A DNA stretch of 12,731 bases, from the NCBI GenBank assembly GCA_030043395.1, contig JASHXW010000192.1, forward strand, positions 1 to 12,731. The letters are read 5' to 3'. A program made the position numbers and the translations under genes. This document shows, one piece after another, positions 1-5,562 of the stretch; the stretch's first letter is position 1, and each line of letters opens with the position of its first letter. The notes beneath the pieces were generated by a model that was given only the letters and a program-made list of their open reading frames with translations, ran no database searches and was not told the DNA's origin. Origin of the DNA: Streptosporangiaceae bacterium. Its GTDB lineage: Bacteria > Actinomycetota > Actinomycetes > Streptosporangiales > Streptosporangiaceae.

Positions 1-406
1 CACGCCGCTGCGCGTAGGCGAGCATGCCCGGCGAGCTGTCCACACCGATGACCCGATGCCCGCGCGTGGCGAGGAACTCGGCGAACCGCCCGGTCCCGCA
101 TGCGGCATCCAGCGCCACGCCCGGCTTCCGGCCGCTCAAGTACTCGGCCACGATCGGCTCATCGGTAGCGAACAGCCCGCCGCCAGCATCCGCGTCATAG
201 CCGGCCGACAGCTGCTGGTAGACAACGGAGGCGCTGACCTGCTCAACGAGCACGCCGCGGCCGCGCAGCTTCTCGTCATCCACCAGCCGCCTGATCTCGG
301 CCAGGCGGGCCTCAGTGAATGCGCGGTCGTGGTCCCCGGCCCAGGCGTCCAGCAGCGCGATGCCCTCCAGGCCAAGCAGATAGGCCAGCGGGTCTTGATA
401 GATCAC
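1..406 (-). CDS. Class I SAM-dependent methyltransferase (3' end outside window)
   Basis: This is the N-terminal 135 residues of a methyltransferase whose remainder lies off the left edge. The start is a GTG at 406, reading V-I-Y-Q-D-P-L-A-Y-L-L-G-L-E-G. An in-frame TGA lies four codons upstream, so no longer start exists. A helical N-terminal segment (about residues 1-55) precedes the Rossmann domain. SAM-binding motif I is visible as LDAACGTGR, followed by the acidic-loop strand VIGVDSSPGML. This arrangement is known from a family of actinobacterial type-11 methyltransferases that begin with a very similar YQDPLAYLLGLEG segment; their substrates are mostly unknown. There is no Shine-Dalgarno sequence, but a TATGAT -10 box sits 8 nt upstream, so the mRNA is probably leaderless. 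The methyltransferase fold is clear; the substrate cannot be inferred. Confidence 0.85.
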   Translation of the reverse strand, partial: MIYQDPLAYLLGLEGIALLDAWAGDHDRAFTEARLAEIRRLVDDEKLRGRGVLVEQVSASVVYQQLSAGYDADAGGGLFATDEPIVAEYLSGRKPGVALDAACGTGRFAEFLATRGHRVIGVDSSPGMLAYAQRR

Positions 407-414
407 GAAAGGGG

Positions 415-420
415 ATCATA
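415..420 (-). promoter_or_regulatory. Putative -10 box of a leaderless promoter for the methyltransferase
   Basis: Read on the minus strand, this is TATGAT, a near-perfect -10 hexamer. It ends 8 nt before the GTG start at 406, so transcription would begin at or within 1-2 nt of the start codon. I see no good -35 hexamer at 17-19 nt spacing. This is inferred from sequence only. Confidence 0.5.
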
Positions 421-634
421 GACATGCACCGGCCAGGCTGCCCATCCGTTTTCGGGCGGCACAAGGCCACCCGATTCTCGCGCGGTTCTCATCTATCGGC
501 TGGCGCTGGCATGACGGGCTCGGCATACGCCATCACTGCTGCTGACCCCGCGCGGATGACTGTAGCCGGGTCCTCAATCGCCTCCACCACCTCCCGGGAT
601 GCGCACTAATTGAGCCAAGTCGGGCGGAGAAGGC

Positions 635-666
635 CCGCGCGCCCGAGGTCCGCGCTCCGCGCGCGG
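635..666 (-). terminator. Weak candidate hairpin downstream of the urate operon
   Basis: Arms 635-642 (CCGCGCGC) and 659-666 (GCGCGCGG) pair perfectly over 8 bp with a 16-nt loop, beginning 22 nt past the stop codon of the deaminase gene. There is no following T-run on the minus strand, so it could be only a GC-rich coincidence. I see no gene in the rest of the 407-688 spacer. Confidence 0.25.
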
Positions 667-688
667 TTGCGACGCTGGCGGCGAGGGT

Positions 689-2044
689 TCAGTGCCGGTC
701 GCGCAGGCTTGCTGCTGCCCGTGCTGCCGCGCGGGCAGCAGCGGACTCGTCCACGGTTACTACCTGATCGCGCTCGACGACGACCTCGCCGTTGACAAGC
801 AGCAGTTCCAGCGGCGGCCGTCCGCCCAGAACCAGAGCAGCCACCGGATCGCCGATCCCCGCCTGCTGCAGCTCGTCGAGTCTCCACAGCGCCACGTCAG
901 CGAGCTTGCCGGCCTCGAGCGAGCCGAGCTCGTCCGCGCGGCCGATGATCCTGGCCCCGCCGAGCGTCGCGACTTCGAGTGCCTGGCGTACCGACAGCGC
1001 CCGCGGGCCACCCACGGCCCGCGCCATCAGGACAGCCTCGCGCGCCTCGCCGAGCAGCGAGCTCTCCTCGTTCGACGCGGCGCCGTCCACCCCGAGGCCG
1101 ACTGGGACGCCCGCACCCAGCAGGTCGGCGGTCCGGCATATGCCGGCCCCGAGGCGACCGTTCGACGACGGGCAGTGCGCGACCCCGGTCCGAGTCGCAG
1201 CCAGCCGCCTGATCGCGGCATCGTCAAGATGCACGGCGTGTGCCAGCCAGACATCGTCTGCCAGCCAGCCCAGTGAGTCCAGGTACTCCACGGGCGTGCA
1301 TCCGAACCGCTCCTTGCAGAAGCCGTCCTCGTCGGCGGTCTCCGCGAGGTGCGTGTGCAGCCGCACCTGCCGGTCGCGCGCGAGGCCGGCCGCCGCCGTC
1401 ATCAATTCGCCAGTGACGGAGAAGGGCGAACACGGTGCCACTGCCACCCGCAGCATCGAGCCTGGTCCAGGGTCATGAAAGGCAGAGATCGCCTGCTCGG
1501 TCGCGGCGAGGATCTCGTCGATGCCCTCGACGACCTCGTCGGGCGGCAAGCCGCCCGACGAGGCACCCAGGTCCATCGACCCTCTCGTGGGATGGAACCG
1601 CAATCCCACGGCACGCGCAGCCGCGATCGTCGCCCCAAGCACATCGCCGCCACCGCGCGGAAAGACATAGTGGTGGTCGGTGCTGGTGGTGCAGCCGGTT
1701 CTGGCCAGCCAGGCGAGTGCTGCCGTCGCCGCGTCCGCGACGATCTGCTCGTCTATTCGCGCCCAGACCGGATAGAGCTCGGTGAGCCACTGGAACAAGG
1801 TCGAATCGACGGCCCATCCGCGGGTCGCCCACTGGTACAGATGGTGGTGCGTGTTGACCAAGCCTGGCGTGGCCAGGCATCCGCTCGCGACGACAACCCG
1901 GGCGTCGCCGAGCGACTCGGGGACCTCGCCGGGCCCGACCGCCGTGATCCGGTTGCCGTCGATGGCGACGTAGCCGCTGTCGTACTCAGCGCGGTCGCCG
2001 TTCATGGTCACGATCTGGCAGCCGCTGAGCACGAGCGACGTCAT
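689..2044 (-). CDS. 8-oxoguanine deaminase-type amidohydrolase
   Basis: This 451-residue metal-dependent amidohydrolase belongs to the ATZ/TRZ, guanine-deaminase-like group. It probably hydrolyses 8-oxoguanine to urate and ammonia in the cytosol. Metal ligands and catalytic residues are visible: N-T-H-H-H-L (H66, H68), H-T-H-L-A-E (H232, E235), L-A-H-A-V-H (H269, H272) and G-V-D-G (D320), plus the H-C-P-S-S-N segment at 290-295. The length is normal for the family. The ATG at 2044 overlaps the TGA of the 2Fe-2S gene (ATGA), which fixes the start and implies translational coupling; a longer in-frame reading to 2146 lies inside that upstream gene. The position, last in a urate-degradation operon, supports the 8-oxoguanine assignment over hydroxyatrazine or plain guanine deaminase, but specificity is inferred. 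Confidence 0.85.
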   Translation of the reverse strand: MTSLVLSGCQIVTMNGDRAEYDSGYVAIDGNRITAVGPGEVPESLGDARVVVASGCLATPGLVNTHHHLYQWATRGWAVDSTLFQWLTELYPVWARIDEQIVADAATAALAWLARTGCTTSTDHHYVFPRGGGDVLGATIAAARAVGLRFHPTRGSMDLGASSGGLPPDEVVEGIDEILAATEQAISAFHDPGPGSMLRVAVAPCSPFSVTGELMTAAAGLARDRQVRLHTHLAETADEDGFCKERFGCTPVEYLDSLGWLADDVWLAHAVHLDDAAIRRLAATRTGVAHCPSSNGRLGAGICRTADLLGAGVPVGLGVDGAASNEESSLLGEAREAVLMARAVGGPRALSVRQALEVATLGGARIIGRADELGSLEAGKLADVALWRLDELQQAGIGDPVAALVLGGRPPLELLLVNGEVVVERDQVVTVDESAAARAAARAAASLRDRH

Positions 2045-2571
2045 GAGGACTCCCCGGGCGCCCCGTCGGCCGCCGACTCGGCACGCAGCCGCTGTCCCGC
2101 TAGCCGGACGGCGTCGAGGATCTTCTCGTAGCCAGTGCACCGGCACAGGTTGCCGGCCAGAGCCTCGCGGATGTCGGCGTCAGCCGGATCCGGATCGCGC
2201 GCGAGCAGGTCATGCGCGGCGATCAGCAGCCCTGGCGTGCAGAACCCGCATTGCACCGCGCCCGCCTCGATGAACGCCTGCTGCACGGGATGCAGCAGTG
2301 CGCTCTCGCCGGACTCACCTAGACCGCCTGAATCGGCGAGCCCTTCGACGGTTACGATGTCGCGGCCTTGCGCCTGCCCGGCGGCGACCAGGCAGGCGCA
2401 CACCGGGATCCCGTCCAGGTAGACGGTGCAGGGGCCGCATTCGCCCTGCTCGCACGCGTTCTTGGAGCCTGGCAGGCCCATCCGCTCGCGGAGCACGAAC
2501 AGCAGGCTCTCGCCCGGCCATACGTCGTCGGCCTGCTGCTGCACGCCGTTGACCCTTGCCGAAACCCGCAT
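2041..2571 (-). CDS. Xanthine dehydrogenase-type 2Fe-2S subunit
   Basis: This 176-residue electron-transfer subunit of a molybdenum hydroxylase passes electrons from the Mo site to FAD. The N-terminal plant-ferredoxin-type cluster is C40-x4-C45-x2-C48 with C60 ([10 protein letters not shown], then PVCAC). The C-terminal helical domain carries the second cluster as CGFC (C108, C111) and CRC (C143, C145) in [10 protein letters not shown]. All eight expected cysteines are present and the length is typical. The start ATG at 2571 has a GGGAGG ribosome site (2578-2583) at 6 nt. The gene follows the FAD subunit by 54 nt and overlaps the deaminase gene by 4 nt. The molybdopterin-binding large subunit that normally follows is not here. 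Its partner could be encoded elsewhere, and the complex could in principle oxidise another heterocycle. Confidence 0.9.
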   Translation of the reverse strand: MRVSARVNGVQQQADDVWPGESLLFVLRERMGLPGSKNACEQGECGPCTVYLDGIPVCACLVAAGQAQGRDIVTVEGLADSGGLGESGESALLHPVQQAFIEAGAVQCGFCTPGLLIAAHDLLARDPDPADADIREALAGNLCRCTGYEKILDAVRLAGQRLRAESAADGAPGESS

Positions 2572-2625
2572 CCCTCGCCTCCCTCACTCATTCCATGATC
2601 TCGAAGACCCAGCCGGGCGGATCGA

Positions 2626-3582
2626 CTAGCTTCCCGAGGTCGTGGAGTAGTCCTGCCACGCCCAGAGCAGCGTCCGCCTGGCAAGGACGGCCAGCGCGTG
2701 GCGCCGGTAGGCCGCAGTTCCCCGCACGTCGTCGATCGGTCGCGCAGCATCGGCCACCAGCACCCCGAACTGGTTCACTACCGGCCCGGGCACTGGCGAA
2801 CGCGATTCCCAGAACCCGCCATCGGAAAGCGCCGCCGAGAGGAATGCCTCGGCCTCGCTGGCCCGCACCGGGGTAGGTGCCGCCGACCCGATCCCTGCCC
2901 CGACCGACCGCCGGTCCGGATGCAGTGCGAGGGCGAACGAGGTTACAGCGATGACCATCGCGTTCCGCGTGCCGATCTTGGCGAACTGCTCGGGTCCTGA
3001 CGGCGGGCTGATCCAGACCGCGGCGATCAGCTCGTCATCGGCAAGCGCGTTGCGCTTGACCCCGGTGAAGAACTGGTCGATCGGAATGCGGCGCGTCCCT
3101 CGGACCGAGGCGACCTCGACCTCCGCCCCTGCGGCGAGCAGCGAGGGATGGCAGTCCCCGGCTGGCGACGCCGACCCGAGGTTGCCGCCGATCGTTCCCC
3201 GGTTGCGGATCTGAGGCGACCCGACCGTTCGCGCCGCGATCGCGAGCCCTGGCAACTGCCCGGCGAGTCCGCCTGCATCCGCCGCTCCCGAACCCGGCCT
3301 CCTTTCGGGGCCGCCACCAGCGCCAGTCTTGCCCGGGTGCCGAACCCGCTCACCGGTCAGCTCGGCATAAGTAACTGCGGCCCCTAGCCGCAACATGCCG
3401 TCCACCATGCTCCAGCCGGTCAGCTCGGGCACACGGCCAAGGTCGAGCAGCGCCGGCGGCCGCCGTCGCGCGAAGTTCAGCTCGACCATCACGTCCGTGC
3501 CCCCCGCGATCGGCACCGCGTCCGGCATCTTGGCCTTCGCGGCCAGGGCCTCGTCCCAGCCTTCCGGCTGCAGGAACTCCAT
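2626..3582 (-). CDS. Xanthine dehydrogenase-type FAD-binding subunit
   Basis: This 318-residue flavoprotein subunit of a molybdenum hydroxylase (CO dehydrogenase M-subunit fold) hands electrons from the 2Fe-2S clusters to the final acceptor. FAD-binding signatures are P-I-A-G-G-T-D at residues 24-30 and R-N-R-G-T-I-G-G-N-L with S-P-A-G-D at about 126-143. A C-terminal CODH-type domain follows, ending in a short polar tail. The ATG at 3582 is chosen because GGAGG (3590-3594) sits 7 nt upstream and the family starts with M-x-F-L-x-P; the reading frame could extend to 3666 but that is inside uricase. Residues about 78-108 are a Gly/Arg/Pro-rich stretch between T-Y-A-E-L and L-P-G-L-A, where relatives as I recall them have only about ten residues. 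The gene lies 14 nt after uricase and is co-transcribed. Confidence 0.87.
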   Translation of the reverse strand: MEFLQPEGWDEALAAKAKMPDAVPIAGGTDVMVELNFARRRPPALLDLGRVPELTGWSMVDGMLRLGAAVTYAELTGERVRHPGKTGAGGGPERRPGSGAADAGGLAGQLPGLAIAARTVGSPQIRNRGTIGGNLGSASPAGDCHPSLLAAGAEVEVASVRGTRRIPIDQFFTGVKRNALADDELIAAVWISPPSGPEQFAKIGTRNAMVIAVTSFALALHPDRRSVGAGIGSAAPTPVRASEAEAFLSAALSDGGFWESRSPVPGPVVNQFGVLVADAARPIDDVRGTAAYRRHALAVLARRTLLWAWQDYSTTSGS

Positions 3583-3589
3583 CAGCCTG

Positions 3590-3594
3590 CCTCC
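3590..3594 (-). promoter_or_regulatory. Ribosome binding site deciding the FAD subunit start
   Basis: Read on the minus strand this is GGAGG, 7 nt before the ATG at 3582. It overlaps the very end of the urate oxidase region and supports that start over the longer in-frame reading. Confidence 0.75.
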
Positions 3595-3596
3595 GA

Positions 3597-4502
3597 TCAG
3601 GCGAACGAGCCGGGCGCATCCCAGGCCGGCCCGGCGGGCGGAGCGTCGTCGCGCTGGACGGCGCACTGGATCAGGCCGTATGGCCGGTCGTCCGCGTGGA
3701 ACACCTCACCGGGGTTGTCCAGACCGAACGGCGACAGGTCGACCAGGAAGTGATGCTTGTTCGGCGCTGACAGCCTGATCTCGGCTATATCGTCCCTCGC
3801 TTCCAGAACGGCGGACCCCATCTGGTACAGCGTCTGCTGCAACGCCAGGCTGTGCAGCACGGCGAACCGTTCCAGCATGACCTGCCGCACCTGACCGAAC
3901 GCCTCGTCCCACGGCACGTCCGTCGTGGCGTACCGCCAGCGCGCCGTGAGCGAGGTTGCCAGGATCCGGTCGCTCGCCTCGGCCAAAGTCGTGTAACGGT
4001 CCTTCAGGAAACCGGTGAATTGTGACCCGGTCGACTTGAGGACGACGAGGTCCCTGATCCCGGAAACCACATTCATTTCCTTAACGAGGCTCCCTGCGCT
4101 GATCGTGACAGCGGCGCTGCGGATCTCGTGGCCAGCCCGGACGAATGCGTGCGCGTGCCCGGAGCCGTCGACGAGTACTCGCTCCCACCGGTACTCCTCG
4201 ACGTCCACGCGCGCGCGACGCACCGACGCGATGTCGTCGACGAAGTGGCTCGCGAGGGCGAGAGCGTAGTCCTCGATCGCGCCCACTCCGTGCTCCTTGG
4301 CGTAGGCGAAGACGGTGTTCTTCTGGCTGTCGGTGGGCAGGACGGCCGCCTGGTCCCCCGCAAGGTGGGCGTCGTCGAAGTCGCCGCGCAGTGCCGTGCT
4401 GACGTTCAGGTCGCGGATCTCGTGCCGTTCGGTGTCCCGGTAGATCCGGACAACCCTGGTCTCAGCCTTGCCGTACTGGTTCTCAGCTAGCACGATGCCC
4501 AT
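3597..4502 (-). CDS. Urate oxidase (cofactor-free uricase)
   Basis: This 301-residue enzyme oxidises urate to 5-hydroxyisourate and hydrogen peroxide. It has the T-fold tandem-domain architecture of bacterial and fungal uricases. Recognisable segments are YGKAETRVVRI near the N terminus (K12, the catalytic lysine position), P-T-D-S-Q-K-N-T (T57-D58), LKSTGSQFTGF, the NKHHF motif (N248, H250/H251) and the C-terminal FGLDNPGEVFHADDRPYG block. All residues of the Lys-Thr-His catalytic set appear present. The start ATG at 4502 follows the HIU hydrolase stop by 4 nt, with GAGGGAG (4511-4517) inside the upstream gene. The in-frame extension to 4799 is the antisense-like third frame of the HIU hydrolase gene and is not real. 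There is no catalase gene in the window to remove the peroxide. Confidence 0.95.
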   Translation of the reverse strand: MGIVLAENQYGKAETRVVRIYRDTERHEIRDLNVSTALRGDFDDAHLAGDQAAVLPTDSQKNTVFAYAKEHGVGAIEDYALALASHFVDDIASVRRARVDVEEYRWERVLVDGSGHAHAFVRAGHEIRSAAVTISAGSLVKEMNVVSGIRDLVVLKSTGSQFTGFLKDRYTTLAEASDRILATSLTARWRYATTDVPWDEAFGQVRQVMLERFAVLHSLALQQTLYQMGSAVLEARDDIAEIRLSAPNKHHFLVDLSPFGLDNPGEVFHADDRPYGLIQCAVQRDDAPPAGPAWDAPGSFA

Positions 4503-4506
4503 GACG

Positions 4507-4854
4507 TCAGCTCCCTCGGTAGGTCGAGTAAGAGAACGGACTGAGCAGGAGCGGAATGTGATACCCGGCCCTGCGCCCGTCGGCCGTAAAGGTGACGACG
4601 ACCTCAGGGAAGAACGGCTTCTGCCCCGACTCGGCATGCCTGGCAGCCAGGTACTCGCCGCTGCTGAAGACCAGCCGGTAGGTCCCAGGCGGCAGCGGGC
4701 CGGCCACGCCGAAGTCGGCGACCCGCCCGTCGGAGTCGGTAACCGCATGCGCGAGCTCATCGAAACCAGGTCCGGCGCGCTCGAGTCGCACGACGACACC
4801 GCTCGCGGGCTCGCCGAGCGCCGTGTCGAGTACGTGCGTGCTGAGCGCGCTCAC
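4507..4854 (-). CDS. 5-hydroxyisourate hydrolase (transthyretin-like)
   Basis: This 115-residue transthyretin-fold enzyme hydrolyses 5-hydroxyisourate to OHCU (2-oxo-4-hydroxy-4-carboxy-5-ureidoimidazoline). Family hallmarks are STHVLD with the N-terminal active-site His, an internal VVVRLE segment with the conserved Arg, YHIPLLLSP with the second His, and the diagnostic C-terminal Y-R-G-S tetrapeptide. The length is standard. The start is GTG at 4854, whose last two bases lie in the upstream TGA (GTGA overlap, stop 4851-4853), so the two genes are translationally coupled. A longer reading to 4926 overlaps OHCU decarboxylase and would add an arginine-rich stretch not seen in the family. The product feeds the decarboxylase encoded just upstream. 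Confidence 0.95.
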   Translation of the reverse strand: MSALSTHVLDTALGEPASGVVVRLERAGPGFDELAHAVTDSDGRVADFGVAGPLPPGTYRLVFSSGEYLAARHAESGQKPFFPEVVVTFTADGRRAGYHIPLLLSPFSYSTYRGS

Positions 4855-5345
4855 TGCTGCTCGCCAATCAGCTTGCGCAGCCGGATCCTGTTGATCTTCG
4901 CGAGCTCTCCAGCGACCACGCGCCACTCCGTTTCCCGGTCATTCCCGAGTCGCTCGTGCAAGAAGTCAAGTAGCTCGTCCGCACTCCGACCCGACGCACA
5001 CGCCAAGTAGATGTGCCCGAAATGCTGTTCATAAGACATGTTTCCATCGGCAAGCGCCTGCAGCGTCCGCGCGTCGGCATCACCGACTCGGGCTTGCTCC
5101 TGGCTCGACCACGAGGCCGGCGCCGGTCGGTCACCAATCCGCGGATGACCCGCGAGCGCCTCTGCGAGGTCAGCCTCACTCATGGCGGCGACAGCCGCGT
5201 CCGACTCAGTGAGCAGCGCCTCGACCGTCTGGTATGGCCGCCCGGCAGCGACGGCATCGATCCAGCGCGCCGACGAGCAGCAGTCGCGCAGCGCTGTCCG
5301 TACGGCGTCGTCCGCCAGGGCGTTGACGTTAGCCAGTCCGGTCAC
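4851..5345 (-). CDS. OHCU decarboxylase
   Basis: This 164-residue enzyme converts OHCU stereospecifically to S-allantoin, the last step of the urate-to-allantoin route. The catalytic His is in GHPRIGD (H67), the same number as in characterised homologues as I recall. Further signatures are SSQEQARV, the FGHIYLACASGRSADELL stretch and a C-terminal basic helix ELAKINRIRLRKLI. The GTG at 5345 (V-T-G-L-A-N-V-N-A-L) is chosen because relatives begin at this point; the in-frame extension to 5516 runs through the AT-rich promoter region and looks non-coding. The gene is first in the operon and overlaps the HIU hydrolase start by 4 nt. A candidate promoter lies at 5425-5455, giving a leader of roughly 70 nt. 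Confidence 0.93.
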   Translation of the reverse strand: MTGLANVNALADDAVRTALRDCCSSARWIDAVAAGRPYQTVEALLTESDAAVAAMSEADLAEALAGHPRIGDRPAPASWSSQEQARVGDADARTLQALADGNMSYEQHFGHIYLACASGRSADELLDFLHERLGNDRETEWRVVAGELAKINRIRLRKLIGEQQ

Positions 5346-5424
5346 CGCCTTAGGCTCTCGCCTCCGTCGGCGGGTGGCAACAACGGCGTGTCTTCCGAAA
5401 GCCCTCACCCTGCAAAAACGAGGA

Positions 5425-5455
5425 ATAGTAGTTTGTTCGAAGTTTTGTTTCTCAA
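5425..5455 (-). promoter_or_regulatory. Candidate promoter of the urate operon
   Basis: On the minus strand TTGAGA (5450-5455) and TACTAT (5425-5430) are separated by 19 nt in a markedly AT-rich patch, the only such patch between 4000 and 5560. A TTCGAA palindrome lies in the spacer at 5436-5441. Spacing is slightly long for a housekeeping sigma promoter, so the assignment is tentative. Confidence 0.45.
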
Positions 5456-5471
5456 AGCTGTCTCTTCGCCA

Positions 5472-5501
5472 TTGATCTTGGCGGTCGCTCTTCGCTAAGG
5501 T
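5472..5501 (+). promoter_or_regulatory. Candidate promoter of the S53 protease gene
   Basis: TTGATC (5472-5477), an 18-nt spacer and TAAGGT (5496-5501) match the actinobacterial TTGACN/TANNNT pattern well. The predicted start point, about 5508, falls within the inverted repeat at 5502-5525. This is a pattern-based inference. Confidence 0.5.
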
Positions 5502-5525
5502 CCCGTTCAGACTCACTTGAACGGG
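5502..5525 (+). promoter_or_regulatory. Inverted repeat at the predicted protease transcription start
   Basis: Perfect 8-bp arms CCCGTTCA (5502-5509) and TGAACGGG (5518-5525) flank an 8-nt spacer. Two G-T pairs and one G-C pair could extend the stem outward to 5499-5528 in RNA. It directly follows the candidate -10 box, so it may be a repressor operator or a 5'-UTR hairpin. It ends 24 nt before the ribosome binding site. Confidence 0.5.
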
Positions 5526-5549
5526 GTCCTAGGGTAGAAAGCAGTACAT

Positions 5550-5556
5550 AGGAGGT
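5550..5556 (+). promoter_or_regulatory. Strong ribosome binding site of the protease
   Basis: AGGAGGT is a full anti-16S match 6 nt before the ATG at 5563, the best ribosome site in the window. It fixes the start immediately ahead of the signal peptide and suggests high translation of the secreted enzyme. Confidence 0.85.
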
Positions 5557-5562
5557 CAATAC

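Noticed and set aside
319..609. Plus-strand open reading frame across the methyltransferase start and the spacer
   Set aside because: It overlaps a clearly recognised gene, has no ribosome site and no recognisable domain, and its residues reflect GC-rich antisense reading.
3583..3666. N-terminal extension of the FAD subunit
   Set aside because: It lies inside uricase, is arginine-rich and has no family similarity, while a GGAGG site supports 3582.
4503..4799. Uricase reading frame extended upstream
   Set aside because: This stretch is the HIU hydrolase gene in another frame; Ser/Arg-rich composition is typical of a shadow.
5346..5516. N-terminal extension of OHCU decarboxylase
   Set aside because: It covers the AT-rich promoter patch and carries an unlikely basic sequence; homology starts at the GTG at 5345.
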